DNA from: Anaerolineae bacterium
GTDB taxonomy: Bacteria; Chloroflexota; Anaerolineae; Aggregatilineales; Phototrophicaceae
Direction of reading: 5' to 3'
NCBI GenBank assembly: GCA_022841825.1
Contig: JALHQT010000001.1
Location: 372,001 to 436,000 of the forward strand
Length of the DNA: 64,000 nt
Shown: piece by piece, positions 41,105 through 52,138 of the stretch
Numbering within the stretch: the first letter of the stretch is position 1
How the letters are laid out: each line of letters starts with the position of its first letter
The notes under the pieces: generated by a model
Database searches by the model: none
What the model was told of the DNA's origin: nothing
The model's input: the letters and a program-made list of their open reading frames with translations, nothing else
Position numbers and translations under genes: made by a program

Positions 41105-41701
41105 ATGTTCGATTTCAGCGCGCAGGATGCCAATAACCTGGTCGTCGGCGCAGCCGTATACCTCGGCATGGTGGTCGTCGCATTCTGGCTGGCAATGATT
41201 GTCTGGGCTTACCGAGACATGCGCGCCCGTTCGCGTGATTCGCTGGCACAAATCCTGGTCGCGGTGTTGGTCGCGGTTCTGAATCTGCCCGGACTGCTCA
41301 TCTATCTATTCCTTCGCCCGCGCGAGACGCTCTCTGAAGCCTACGAGCGGTCGCTGGAAGAGGAAGCACTGCTGCAAGAAATCGAAGAGAAGCCCGTTTG
41401 CCCCGGTTGTCGTCAGCGGGTACACAGTGAATGGCAGGCGTGCCCGTCATGCCATACCCGTCTCAAGAAGCCATGCGTGCGCTGTGGGCGGATGCTGGAT
41501 CTGTCCTGGGATCTGTGCCCACACTGCGCAACAGGTCAGCCGCCCGGTGACTTGACTCGCGCCGGTTATGCGCCGCCTGCCACAAGCGCAGACGTAGATC
41601 TGCCACCACCCGGATATAGCCGCCGCGAACGGCGCGGGCGCGCAGAACGCGGCACAACGTCCGGCAGTGGTGAGACGATCCAGTTTGTCGACGGTGAGTA
41701 A
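41105..41701 (+). CDS. Membrane protein with double zinc ribbon
   Basis: A 198-residue protein with two N-terminal membrane helices (about 13-35 and 47-70), an acidic helix (YERSLEEEALLQEIEE) and two zinc-ribbon-like modules: Cys99/Cys102 with Cys113/Cys116 (CPGC, CPSC) and Cys124/Cys127 with Cys138/Cys141 (CVRC, CPHC). The C-terminal tail is disordered and charged. Zinc ribbons of this double type often bind nucleic acid or proteins; the function here is unknown. The -10 TATACT (41049-41054) and CGGAGGA before the ATG support the start. Confidence 0.8.
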   Translation: MFDFSAQDANNLVVGAAVYLGMVVVAFWLAMIVWAYRDMRARSRDSLAQILVAVLVAVLNLPGLLIYLFLRPRETLSEAYERSLEEEALLQEIEEKPVCPGCRQRVHSEWQACPSCHTRLKKPCVRCGRMLDLSWDLCPHCATGQPPGDLTRAGYAPPATSADVDLPPPGYSRRERRGRAERGTTSGSGETIQFVDGE

Positions 41702-41707
41702 CTGCGC

Positions 41708-43180
41708 TTACTCTAATTCGCCGGATTCGCCCACGCTGTGGATCTTCATGAAGTTGGTCTGACCGGTCACGCCGAAGGGCACACCCGCGATGATGATGAT
41801 ACGGTCGCCCATCTTGACCAATCCCTTGTCTGCTGCGGCGCGTACGACCACGCGCAGCATCTCGTCAATCGTCGTGAATTCGCTGACGATCAATGGGATG
41901 ACGCCCCAGACCAGCGCCATTCGCGTGTAGGTCAGCTCGCTGGGCGTGGCGCAGATGATCGGCGTCTTGGGACGTTCCCGTGCGACACGACGAGCGGTAT
42001 ATCCCGAAAGTGTGAGCGTGATGATTGCCTGGCATCCCAGTGCATCGGCGATTGCCGTTGTCGCCTGGCAGACGGCATCTGCGGTAACTTCCGGCGATTC
42101 GACTGTAGTCTCACTGTTATTGTCATCATCCAGGACAAACTTCGGCTTTTCGATGTGGCGTTCGGCAATGTTGGCGATGTTGACCATCGTCTCGACTGCG
42201 CGTGTCGGGTACTGACCGCTCGCCGTCTCATTGCTCAACATGACGGCGTCCGTGCCATCGATAATGGCATTGTAGACGTCGCTGGCTTCTGCCCGCGTGG
42301 GGCGTGGATTTTCGGTCATCGAGCTTAGCATCTGGGTGGCAGTGATAACCGGTTTACCCGCCTGATTACAGAGCGCGATGATGCGCTTCTGATGAAATGG
42401 AACTTCTTCGGCAGGGGTCTCGACACCCAGGTCGCCGCGCGCGACCATGATGCCATCCGAGGCATGAATGATCGAAGCGATGTTTTCCAGCGCTTCATGC
42501 TTCTCGATTTTGGCGATGATCGACGCATTGCCTCCCAGATGTCGGATCAGCCAGCGCATCTCGCGGATGTCACTTTCTGAGCGGACGAACGACATCGCGA
42601 TGTATTCGGTGTTCTTGCTGAGAGCGAACTGCACATCCGCCCGGTCTTTGTCGGTGATGGCGGTCATCGTGTGCTTGGCAGTGGGCGCGCTCACCCCTTT
42701 GCGTGAGGTGAGATCACCACCGACAATGACGTCGCAGATTAAGGAACGTCCGGTTGTCGCCTTGACGATGAATTCGAGCTTGCCGTCGTCAATCAGCAGA
42801 TTCATGCCCGTCTTGATATCTCGCATGAACTCCGGATGGGGGAGGGTGACAATACTGTTGCTGCCATCCGCCGCATCCAAAGTCAGGGTGATTGTGTCGC
42901 CCTCTGCCAGGACGAGCGGCTCCTGGGCGATCTTTCCGATGCGGATCTTCGGTCCCTGGATGTCACATAGGATGGAGACGACGATACCTTCGTCATGAGC
43001 GATGCGTCGCACATCATCAATCGTCTTGCTGTGGGTTTCATGTTCGCCATGCGAAAAGTTGATTCGCGCCACATCCACACCAGTGCGGATGATTTGGCGT
43101 AACGTCGCTTCGTCGCTTGAGGTAGGACCAATGGTCGCGACGATTTTTGTGCGTTTGCCGTCGATGCGGATGTGGGTCAT
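41708..43180 (-). CDS. pyk: Pyruvate kinase
   Basis: Final glycolytic enzyme, making pyruvate and ATP from phosphoenolpyruvate and ADP. The 490-residue protein has the family opening RTKIVATIGPTSSDE, the INFSHGEHETH and DIQGPKIRIG motifs, the active-site helix SIIAKIEKHEALENI, MVARGDLGVE and AVMLSNETASGQYP. The C-terminal domain (about 360-490) is the usual allosteric one. It starts 2 nt after the enolase stop, so the two glycolytic genes form an eno-pyk operon. Confidence 0.97.
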   Translation of the reverse strand: MTHIRIDGKRTKIVATIGPTSSDEATLRQIIRTGVDVARINFSHGEHETHSKTIDDVRRIAHDEGIVVSILCDIQGPKIRIGKIAQEPLVLAEGDTITLTLDAADGSNSIVTLPHPEFMRDIKTGMNLLIDDGKLEFIVKATTGRSLICDVIVGGDLTSRKGVSAPTAKHTMTAITDKDRADVQFALSKNTEYIAMSFVRSESDIREMRWLIRHLGGNASIIAKIEKHEALENIASIIHASDGIMVARGDLGVETPAEEVPFHQKRIIALCNQAGKPVITATQMLSSMTENPRPTRAEASDVYNAIIDGTDAVMLSNETASGQYPTRAVETMVNIANIAERHIEKPKFVLDDDNNSETTVESPEVTADAVCQATTAIADALGCQAIITLTLSGYTARRVARERPKTPIICATPSELTYTRMALVWGVIPLIVSEFTTIDEMLRVVVRAAADKGLVKMGDRIIIIAGVPFGVTGQTNFMKIHSVGESGELE

Positions 43181-43182
43181 GG

Positions 43183-44601
<1,419 letters not shown>

Positions 44602-44626
44602 CTAAGAATAGCTGGGAATCGGGTTT

Positions 44627-44640
44627 CGTCGAATTCGACG
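44627..44640. promoter_or_regulatory. Perfect 14-nt palindrome upstream of a promoter
   Basis: CGTCGAATTCGACG is a perfect palindrome lying 20 nt upstream of a plausible -35 (44661). Its position fits an activator or repressor site, but no regulator is known to bind it. Confidence 0.35.
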
Positions 44641-44660
44641 TGTTGTCCCCAACGAACCAG

Positions 44661-44690
44661 TGGACTTTCTCCCGTAGTTTGGACTAGAAT
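44661..44690 (+). promoter_or_regulatory. Candidate sigma-70 promoter
   Basis: TGGACT (44661-44666) and TAGAAT (44685-44690) are separated by 18 nt, with four and five consensus bases respectively. It would serve the polytopic membrane protein starting at 44739. Confidence 0.4.
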
Positions 44691-44738
44691 TACTTAGCGT
44701 GACAAAATAAGTGGGTGATGAGTGTTAGGAGGAGTTGT

Positions 44739-45899
44739 ATGGGTGTTGCTGCCGTACCGTTGGGAAGCCGCGTTTCGAGTCAGGAGCGTGGTACGCTTTG
44801 GCTGCGGAGCCGCAATTGGGATCTGGCATTCATTACACTGAGTGTCATCCTGGTACCGATGCCCTATCTGTTCTATCTACTGGGTAAACAATTGGGGCTG
44901 GACGAAGATACCAGTCGCAATCTTGTAAATGGCTTTGTCGCCATCGCCATCGGCGGACCTCACATGATGTCCACTTTTCTGCGTACGGGGCTGGACAGCG
45001 ATTTCCGCTCGCGCTATCCGATGTTGATCCGGTCGTCGATCATCATTCCGATTGTGGTGATCTCGCTTGCGATGCTCAATCTGACCCTGCTGCTCACGGT
45101 GTTTTTCTTCTGGGCGGCGACCCATGTGCTGCATCAGGTCACCTACATTGTCGAGCTCTACAGCCACAAGGAGCACAAGTTCGTTCGCCCCGGCAGCGCG
45201 GTGAGTCTTCCGGCGCGGCTGATTGACTACGCGGTGATTCTGACGTGTCTGTTCCCGGTCGCGTCATATAAGATCAGCATGGATAACTTCTGGATCGGTG
45301 CCAATGACCTGGGGCAGGTGATCCCAGAGTTCATCAAACATCCCTGGTTCTTCTATGTTGTGACAGCGGTGTTCGCAATCGCGTTGATCGCTTTTGTCGT
45401 CAAGTCCGTCCGCGAGTATCTCGGCGGATACCTGAACGTCCCGAAGACGGTCTTCATCGTCCTGACGATGGTCGTCTCATTCAGTGTTCCCGCGCTTCCC
45501 AACATGGACACTGCGTTCCAGGGCATGAATACCTGGCATTCCTTCCAGTACCTTGCGATCACGTTCTACATCATCAAGATACGCCAGACGTACGGTGATT
45601 TGAAAGGCGCGCCGCTGGTCGAACGGTTTGCGAAGTCTACCAAGGATAGCAAGGGCTTGTTCCTTCTCAGCACGATGATGCTGACAGGCTCGGTGATCGT
45701 CTTCATCCTCGTCAGCGTTCTCGTGCGGCTTGTCCGACCCGACCTGCCGCCTGAACAAGCGCACCAGTACTTTGACATTCCGTATTACACGGCGATTCTG
45801 TCCTTCCTGTGGATTCACTACTACCACGACCACTTCCTGTTCACCAACTTTGAAGCGCTTGACAAAGCCTACGGTGAAGTCGCCACAAAGAATGCGTAA
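44739..45899 (+). CDS. Histidine-rich polytopic membrane protein
   Basis: A 386-residue integral membrane protein with about eight helices and an unusual set of conserved-looking His at helix ends: GGPHMMSTFLR, ATHVLHQVTYIVELYSHKEH, NTWHSFQYLA and the C-terminal WIHYYHDHFLF. Such spacing recalls membrane di-iron hydroxylases, desaturases and related enzymes, but no exact motif (HxxHH) is seen, so the family is not recognised. The start at 44739 follows AGGAGG; a frame from 44715 is weaker. It stands alone after a candidate promoter and palindrome. Confidence 0.75.
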   Translation: MGVAAVPLGSRVSSQERGTLWLRSRNWDLAFITLSVILVPMPYLFYLLGKQLGLDEDTSRNLVNGFVAIAIGGPHMMSTFLRTGLDSDFRSRYPMLIRSSIIIPIVVISLAMLNLTLLLTVFFFWAATHVLHQVTYIVELYSHKEHKFVRPGSAVSLPARLIDYAVILTCLFPVASYKISMDNFWIGANDLGQVIPEFIKHPWFFYVVTAVFAIALIAFVVKSVREYLGGYLNVPKTVFIVLTMVVSFSVPALPNMDTAFQGMNTWHSFQYLAITFYIIKIRQTYGDLKGAPLVERFAKSTKDSKGLFLLSTMMLTGSVIVFILVSVLVRLVRPDLPPEQAHQYFDIPYYTAILSFLWIHYYHDHFLFTNFEALDKAYGEVATKNA

Positions 45900-46234
45900 T
45901 TCTCCAGGGTGGGGCGATTGATTGCCGCCTCACCCTCGTCGACTCCTCTCAGCGTTCCAATCTCACGTCCGCAAACCCATTATTCTCCGCCAAAAGTCGT
46001 GCACAGGCTCGATCACTGGACCGATGTCGAAGTTTTCACGACGGCATATCATACGTAAAGTCATGAGGCTGTGTGATTTTTGTTCGTCTGAAAGGCAAAA
46101 CGGCTGTAATCTAGCAACGCAGGGTTGCGTAACATGACGACTACCCAACGTGCATGATACTCGCATGCTGGAATCCGCGTATTGAGGGCTACAATCACGT
46201 CGCTGATGCGTGCGACTGAGGAGCAAAACACCAC
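45900..46234. other. Intergenic region without a recognised gene
   Basis: 335 bp between two plus-strand genes. I see no gene, RNA or repeat. TACAAT at 46190-46195 could be a -10 for the gene at 46235, with a weak -35. GAGGAG lies before that gene's ATG. Confidence 0.5.
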
Positions 46235-47167
46235 ATGGCGAATCCTACTGCATCACTCCCAGGGTCGAGGACCATCATTCTGCCGCGTGAACCTCGTCGT
46301 GGTTTGTTTGGTCACTTCCTGGCAGTACTCCTTCAACCGGTGGCATTTTTTCGCCAAATGCCGACGACACGCCAGTGGGTTGGTGCCGCGATCATCATCC
46401 TCGTTTTGGTTGGTGCGGCGGAAGTACGGCGCACGTCACTTTCAGAGGACAGCGGCGGCGTCACTGATCTCCCATTCGATCCAACTGTTGGTGTGCCGAC
46501 GTTGCCTGATGGCGTGCCTGGCGGTGGCATTCAATTGGAGCCTCCAATTCCGGTGGGCATCATTCCCGGTGAAACGAGCACCGGGAGTTCCATCACTGAA
46601 ACGACAGTCACACTACTCGTGGCTGCCAGCGGGGTTGTGCTGGCGTGGATGCTTCAGTCAATAGTGCTGTCACCGGTTCCGATGTTTAATGCCGCACCTC
46701 CATCATTCGCTCGCAACATCCAGGTCGCGGTCTGGGCGAGTGTTCCGCTTGGGCTTCTTGCACTTATTCAACTGATCTATTACAGCCTGGGTGGGGAAGT
46801 CGGCAGTATTGGGGTCTCGATCCTGTTGGAGCGCTGGGAAGGTTACGAGAGCCTTTCGCCCTTTGCCCAAGCTCTGCTCCACAGCCTTGCGCTTCATATG
46901 ACGCTCTTCTGGTTGTGGAGTCTCATTTTACTGTTCATTGGCGCGCGTCGTGCGCTTGGCGGGCGCTGGTGGGTTGCAGCACTCATCTTGGCGATTTGGG
47001 TCGCATTTGTGATCCTGCTCCCCGTGCTTACCGGGGCAATCCAACCGCTGGAGATGTCTTCAACGGGAGACGAATTTGGGACAGCCGGAGATGCCAGCCT
47101 GCTGACCGAGGAGTTTCCCGTTGAGAGACCCGGAAGCCCACAGGTGCCTGGGGGCAATGCGCCATGA
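46235..47167 (+). CDS. Yip1-like membrane protein of an ABC exporter operon
   Basis: A 310-residue membrane protein. An N-terminal segment with LFGHFLAVLLQPVAFFRQMP resembles the entry of Yip1-domain proteins. Helices lie at about 48-60, 128-145, 165-187, 223-240 and 250-270, with an exported Pro/Gly-rich stretch (about 75-120) and an acidic tail. Yip1-like proteins in bacteria have no settled function. The next gene starts inside its last codon (ATGA), so it is probably made with the ABC transporter. Confidence 0.75.
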   Translation: MANPTASLPGSRTIILPREPRRGLFGHFLAVLLQPVAFFRQMPTTRQWVGAAIIILVLVGAAEVRRTSLSEDSGGVTDLPFDPTVGVPTLPDGVPGGGIQLEPPIPVGIIPGETSTGSSITETTVTLLVAASGVVLAWMLQSIVLSPVPMFNAAPPSFARNIQVAVWASVPLGLLALIQLIYYSLGGEVGSIGVSILLERWEGYESLSPFAQALLHSLALHMTLFWLWSLILLFIGARRALGGRWWVAALILAIWVAFVILLPVLTGAIQPLEMSSTGDEFGTAGDASLLTEEFPVERPGSPQVPGGNAP

Positions 47168-47898
47168 CGCAGGGCATCGAAGTCCGCAATGTGCACAAGC
47201 TCTTTCGCATCGGTGATGCGCAGCTCCATGTATTGAAGTCGGTCAGTCTGACGATTGGGGCAGGAGAGTTTGTGGGGATCATGGGTCCGAGCGGCAGCGG
47301 CAAGAGCACGCTGCTCTACCTGATCGGCGGACTGGATCGCCCCACTGACGGGCAAATCGCGGTTGGCGGCGCACGGCTGGACACGATGAGCAGTGATGAT
47401 CTCGCTTATTTTCGCTCTCAGACGGTTGGATTTGTCTTTCAGAGTTTTCATCTCGTGCCGACACTGACCGCGCTTGAAAATGTGGCTTTGCCTGGAATTT
47501 TCGCCAAAGTTCCGCATGACGCGCGGATGGCGCATGCCACCGCGCTGCTTCACAAACTGAAGATGTCAGATCGCGCGGAGCATCGACCGTCACAGCTTTC
47601 GGGCGGACAGCAGCAGCGCGTGGCAATCGCGCGGGCGTTGTTCAACGACCCGCCCATCATCATGTGTGATGAGCCGACCGGTGCCCTGGACACCCAGACC
47701 GGGCGACTGGTGATGCGAATGCTGCGCGCACTGTGTACGCGCGCGGGCAAGACTGTTGTCGTCGTCACTCATGATCCTGGAATCGAAAACTACGCAGATC
47801 GCATGATCCTGCTGCGCGACGGGCGCGTCATCGACGATTACGCGACGCGACAGCGACCTGCCTTGGATGCGCTTGAAGAAAGTGTTCCGAACCCTTGA
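47164..47898 (+). CDS. ABC transporter ATP-binding protein, LolD/MacB type
   Basis: Cytoplasmic ATPase of 244 residues powering the FtsX-type permease encoded at 49931. It has Walker A GPSGSGKSTL, the Q-loop FVFQSFHLVPTLTALENVALP, the signature LSGGQQQRVAIARAL, Walker B IIMCDEPTGALD and the switch VVVTHDPG. The start overlaps the Yip1-like stop by 4 nt. LolD/MacB-type systems do not import; they extract lipoproteins, export peptides or act by mechanotransmission. Confidence 0.95.
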   Translation: MTQGIEVRNVHKLFRIGDAQLHVLKSVSLTIGAGEFVGIMGPSGSGKSTLLYLIGGLDRPTDGQIAVGGARLDTMSSDDLAYFRSQTVGFVFQSFHLVPTLTALENVALPGIFAKVPHDARMAHATALLHKLKMSDRAEHRPSQLSGGQQQRVAIARALFNDPPIIMCDEPTGALDTQTGRLVMRMLRALCTRAGKTVVVVTHDPGIENYADRMILLRDGRVIDDYATRQRPALDALEESVPNP

Positions 47899-47914
47899 CG
47901 GTTCGTGGGAGCGT

Positions 47915-49927
47915 ATGATGTTGAACTGGAAAATACTGCTGCGACTACTTGTGACTGGTGCGTTTGTCGCAATGTTTGCGCTACGCGGCGCACCCGCGCA
48001 TGCACAAGCGATTTCCGTGACGGGTGTCGAACCGACCCAACTGATCAGCGGAACTGGCGGGACTGTGTCGGTCTTTGGGCAGGGTTTCGCCAGCGGCGCA
48101 GCAGTGCGCGTTGTCGGCTTTGGTTTGCTTGCGACGACGGTGGTCAGCCCAACGGCGCTCACGGCGGTCGTTCCCGCAAGTATCGGTCCTGGTGTTTATG
48201 GCATCGAAGTTATTGATCCGATCAACGGCACGGTCGTCGCGCCATTCGCGCTGATAGTATCGGCACCGGTCGTTGTGACCACGCCGCCGCCGCCGCCGGA
48301 ACCTGCGACAGCGACACCCCAGCCTACGGTTATTCCGGGGCAGCCGTCCCTCGTGGTGCGGAGTTTCGTCGCCAACCCAACTGTGATCCCGCAGGGTGGG
48401 ACGACTACCTTTGAATTTGAACTCGTCAATCAGGGTAATCGCACTGCGCAGGGCATTTCGCTCACCCTCAATCCTGACTCGCGTTTTTCACCTGCGGGTG
48501 GGCAGGCAGGACTCACCGTCCCTGATCTGCTGCCGGGGGCGGTCGTTCGGCTGCGCCTCTCGGCGATTGCGCGCGAGGATGCACCGGCAGGACCCAACAG
48601 CGTGGGCATCACGATGAGTTACCGGGACTTTGAAGGGAAGACTTACACCTCCAGCGGTTCCCTCAGTGTTCAGGTTGAGGATGTCAACCTTGCCGCGCGT
48701 GTGGTGATCGCGCAGTACCGGGTCGAACCCTCGCCTGTGGTCCCCGGCGCGCGTGCCCGCGTGGTCCTTACCCTTCAAAATCAGGGGAACGCCCCCGCAT
48801 CGGCGGTGCTGCTGCGCGTGGCTGGCGAGGGTGGGCTGCTCATCCCCGACTCAGGGGGCGACAGCTTCAGCTTCGGCGATTTGCAGCCCAGCGATGTTGT
48901 TGACCTCACATTCACAATGATCGTCCGCAGCGATGCGCGGCGGGGTCCACAGCCGCAGCCGGTGTCGATCAGCTACGTCGAAAACGGGGAGACGCAAACG
49001 GTCACCACTTCGATTGGGATCGATGTCGCGCCCGTGATCACGGAGTCACCTGTCATCCTGCTGGATTCGTTGGATACCGGGGACGGGCTGCTGGAACCTG
49101 GCAAGCGCTTTACCCTGACATTTACGCTGCGAAACGTAGGCGATGCAGATGCCCAGGGCATGCTGGTGACCTACGGTACCATGGACGTCTCGAACAACCC
49201 GCCCCCGCAATCGACACCCAGCGGGTCGCCACGGGAGCCTGGCAGCGGCAGCAGCACGACGAGTACGCCAAGCACCGTTTTTGCCCCGGTTGGCAGCGGC
49301 AACACCATCTTCGCAGGCGATCTGCCATTTGGGGAGGCGCTAACGCTGACGCAGGACTTTGTCGTGAACCTGAATGTGGAGAGTGGCATACAGACTCTGC
49401 CTATAACGGTGCGTTACAACACGTCCGAGGGCAGCAGCGGGCAAACCGTCTTACCTGCCAGCCTGGTTGTGATTGTTCCACCTCGGTTGCAGGTCGATGT
49501 TGCCGAGACACTGCCTGAAACGATCAATCAAAATGAACCCTTCGCTTTAGGACTACAGGTGACGAATCTGGGTCGGGGAAATGAGATCATTGACCGCGCG
49601 GAGGTGAGTGTCACGGGCGGCGAAGTTATCGAGGGTACGACGGCGACCGTAGGCATACTGCGCCCAGACGACGATGCCACGATAAATGCCCTGGTTGTAC
49701 CGACTGAATTGGGGCGATTCAGTGTGACATTTACGCTGATCTATACCGACGATCTGGGCGCGGAGCGCGATCTGCAATACACCTACGGATTCGACGTTGT
49801 CGAGCCACCTCCACCGCCCCCTGAAGTGGAACAACTTCCCGACCTGGGTGTGTCGCTTACGCCGGAACCTGAGCCGGACGATCTGCTTGGACGCCTGTTG
49901 TTAGGGTTCCTTGGGTTAGGAGGCTGA
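47915..49927 (+). CDS. Secreted CARDB/IPT-domain protein
   Basis: A 670-residue exported protein. The signal peptide (about 1-28, ending RGAPAHAQ) is followed by an IPT/TIG-like domain (about 30-105: ISVTGVEPTQLISGTGGTVS), a Pro/Thr linker (PPPPPEPATATPQPT) and several CARDB-type repeats (LVVRSFVANPTVIPQGGTTTF, ARVVIAQYRVEPSPVVPGA, VILLDSLDTGDGLLEPGKR), then a long tail. The architecture is that of surface or S-layer-like proteins. The start at 47915 (ATG) is preceded by GGGAG; a longer frame starts in the ATPase gene. Lying between an ATPase and a permease, it probably works with the exporter, perhaps as its extracellular partner. Confidence 0.85.
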   Translation: MMLNWKILLRLLVTGAFVAMFALRGAPAHAQAISVTGVEPTQLISGTGGTVSVFGQGFASGAAVRVVGFGLLATTVVSPTALTAVVPASIGPGVYGIEVIDPINGTVVAPFALIVSAPVVVTTPPPPPEPATATPQPTVIPGQPSLVVRSFVANPTVIPQGGTTTFEFELVNQGNRTAQGISLTLNPDSRFSPAGGQAGLTVPDLLPGAVVRLRLSAIAREDAPAGPNSVGITMSYRDFEGKTYTSSGSLSVQVEDVNLAARVVIAQYRVEPSPVVPGARARVVLTLQNQGNAPASAVLLRVAGEGGLLIPDSGGDSFSFGDLQPSDVVDLTFTMIVRSDARRGPQPQPVSISYVENGETQTVTTSIGIDVAPVITESPVILLDSLDTGDGLLEPGKRFTLTFTLRNVGDADAQGMLVTYGTMDVSNNPPPQSTPSGSPREPGSGSSTTSTPSTVFAPVGSGNTIFAGDLPFGEALTLTQDFVVNLNVESGIQTLPITVRYNTSEGSSGQTVLPASLVVIVPPRLQVDVAETLPETINQNEPFALGLQVTNLGRGNEIIDRAEVSVTGGEVIEGTTATVGILRPDDDATINALVVPTELGRFSVTFTLIYTDDLGAERDLQYTYGFDVVEPPPPPPEVEQLPDLGVSLTPEPEPDDLLGRLLLGFLGLGG

Positions 49928-49930
49928 GGC

Positions 49931-51229
49931 ATGTTCTGGGAATTGGGACACCTTGCCACGCATAATCTGATGCGTGCCCGCGCGCGCCTGGCAATGACCT
50001 CTGGTGGAGTGCTGGTCGGCACCGCGGCAGTGGTGCTGCTCGTCGCTATGACCGTGGGGTTGCAGACCGCAGCGGAACAGGGCATCGGTCAAAGCGGTGC
50101 TCTCACCGAAGTGATGGTTGGTCCGAGCTACGAGTACAACCCCAACAGCGATGTTGAGCCGCCGCAGTTGACACCGGCGATGGTGGAGCGTCTGTGGCGC
50201 ATTCCCGGCGTATCGGTCGTCGTGCCGTTGGTCAACTTCCAGAGCTGGGGCGAGCTTCTGGCAGATGATTACTCAGGCGGCGGGCAGATCATGGGCGTGG
50301 ACGCACGACTGCTGCCGTATATGGGGATTGAAGTTGCAGAGGGGACGCTGACGCTCGAACGGGGTCAAGTCCTGGTCGGCTCCCAGATTCCGATAAACTT
50401 CTATGATCCGCAGGCGACAGAGTATCGCCCGATCCAGGTCGATGTTTTGAACACGCCGCTGGAGATGCGCACGTTCAGTCCGCGCGGCGAAGAGCGCCGA
50501 TTGGATCTCTCGCCAGTAGGCATCCTCGCGCCCAACCCAAATTACGATTATGCCATCATCATGCCTGTTCAGCAGGTCATTAGTCTGAACGAGTGGTTGA
50601 ACGGTGAGCGCGCCGACCCCCGTGACTTTAAGTATGACTTTGCACTGATCCGGGCGGAGTCTCGTGAACAGACGACCGCGATCAGCGATGCCATCAAGGA
50701 GATGGGATTTAGCGCAGGCGGGTTGGGCGACTTCATCAATCAATTGAACGGCTTCTTCACCACCATGCGGTTGGTGCTGGGAGGCGTGGGTGGCGTGGCG
50801 CTGCTCGTTGCCGCGTTTGGCGTGGCGAACACGATGACGATGGCGATCCTGGAACGCACGCGCGAGATCGGTTTGATGAAAGCCGTTGGCGCGACTGATC
50901 GTGATGTGCTGACCGTGTTCCTGATCGAGGCGGCGCTGGTCGGATTAGTGGGCGGTGCACTTGGCGTACTCATCTCGTACCTTGCGGGCGAAGGGATCAA
51001 TCAGGGCATCGCAAATCTCGCGCAGCAGGCGGCACAAAGCGGGCAGGGGAGTGGTCCGATGTTTCTTCCCGTCGATATTTCGCAGCTTCAGGCTGGGTTG
51101 GTCATCATCCCGACAGAGCTGGCGCTGTTTGGTTTAGGTCTCGCGACAAGTGTGGGGATCATTGCGGGGCTGCTGCCAGCGCTGCGCGCCGCACGAATGA
51201 CGACTGTCGTAGCGCTGAAGACAGAGTGA
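49931..51229 (+). CDS. FtsX/MacB-type ABC transporter permease
   Basis: A 432-residue permease. It has an N-terminal helix (about 22-44, MTSGGVLVGTAAVVLLVAMTVG), a long extracellular MacB_PCD-like domain (about 50-270) and three C-terminal helices of the FtsX domain (about 280-305, 330-355 and 390-415), with the conserved NTMTMAILERTREIGLMKAVGATDRDV. Partner of the ATPase at 47164. A terminator follows. Confidence 0.93.
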   Translation: MFWELGHLATHNLMRARARLAMTSGGVLVGTAAVVLLVAMTVGLQTAAEQGIGQSGALTEVMVGPSYEYNPNSDVEPPQLTPAMVERLWRIPGVSVVVPLVNFQSWGELLADDYSGGGQIMGVDARLLPYMGIEVAEGTLTLERGQVLVGSQIPINFYDPQATEYRPIQVDVLNTPLEMRTFSPRGEERRLDLSPVGILAPNPNYDYAIIMPVQQVISLNEWLNGERADPRDFKYDFALIRAESREQTTAISDAIKEMGFSAGGLGDFINQLNGFFTTMRLVLGGVGGVALLVAAFGVANTMTMAILERTREIGLMKAVGATDRDVLTVFLIEAALVGLVGGALGVLISYLAGEGINQGIANLAQQAAQSGQGSGPMFLPVDISQLQAGLVIIPTELALFGLGLATSVGIIAGLLPALRAARMTTVVALKTE

Positions 51230-51234
51230 TGGCG

Positions 51235-51264
51235 AAGACCCCGTCGCCGTGGGCGCGGGGTCTT
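51235..51264. terminator. Bidirectional terminator
   Basis: AAGACCCCG (51235-51243) pairs perfectly with CGGGGTCTT (51256-51264). It lies between the convergent exporter operon and sucD. Confidence 0.7.
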
Positions 51265-51278
51265 GTGCTCAGTCACAA

Positions 51279-52136
51279 TCAGGCGAGAAGCTCAGGGAAC
51301 TGCTCTGGGTTGTCTGCAATTCGGACGCCTGCGGCGCGCAGTGCGTCGATCTTTTCTTCTGCGGTGCCTTCGCCACCCTCGACGATTGCCCCGGCGTGAC
51401 CCATGCGTGTCCCTTGCGGGGCGGTGCGCCCTGCGATAAAGGCTGCAACCGGTTTTGTCATGTTTGCTTTGATGAATTCGGCGGCGTCAATTTCTGCACG
51501 TCCACCGATTTCGCCCATCAGACAGACTTTTTCGGTTTGTGGATCTTCCTCGAACATTTGCAGCACGTCGATGAAGTTGGTTCCGATGACGGGGTCGCCA
51601 CCGATTCCGACGCAGGTACTTTGCCCAAGCCCACTCTGTGTCAGCGCGTAAACGACCTCGTAGGTGAGCGTTCCGCTCTTGCTGACGACGCCGATGCTGC
51701 CGGGCTTGGCGATATAGCCAGGCATGATACCGATTTTTGCCTGTCCAGGGGTGAGCAAGCCAGGGCAGTTCGGTCCAATGAGCCGGATGTTGCCGTCGCG
51801 CAGGTAGTCATAAACGCGCATCATATCGCTGACCGCGACGCCTTCAGTAATGCAGACGACTAGCTTGATGCCTGCGTCAACGGCTTCGAACATGGCGTCG
51901 GGCGCGTACGGTGCCGCGACGTAGATGATGCTGGCATCCGCACCGGTGGCTTCGACAGCGGATTTTACCGTATCGAACACCGGGACACCGTGTACCCACT
52001 CGCCGCCTTTACCCGGGGTAACACCGCCGACGACCTGTGTCCCATATTCGATCATCTTCTGCGTATGAAAGCTGCCTTCGCGCCCTGTGATGCCCTGGAC
52101 AATCAGCTTCGTGTTCTTATCGGCGAGGATCGCCAT
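51279..52136 (-). CDS. sucD: Succinate-CoA ligase, alpha subunit
   Basis: TCA-cycle enzyme subunit of 285 residues that carries the phosphohistidine. The signs are [16 protein letters not shown] (CoA-binding), [34 protein letters not shown] and the active-site region [20 protein letters not shown] with the catalytic His. It follows sucC by 2 nt. The complex makes GTP or ATP from succinyl-CoA. Confidence 0.97.
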   Translation of the reverse strand: MAILADKNTKLIVQGITGREGSFHTQKMIEYGTQVVGGVTPGKGGEWVHGVPVFDTVKSAVEATGADASIIYVAAPYAPDAMFEAVDAGIKLVVCITEGVAVSDMMRVYDYLRDGNIRLIGPNCPGLLTPGQAKIGIMPGYIAKPGSIGVVSKSGTLTYEVVYALTQSGLGQSTCVGIGGDPVIGTNFIDVLQMFEEDPQTEKVCLMGEIGGRAEIDAAEFIKANMTKPVAAFIAGRTAPQGTRMGHAGAIVEGGEGTAEEKIDALRAAGVRIADNPEQFPELLA

Positions 52137-52138
52137 GA

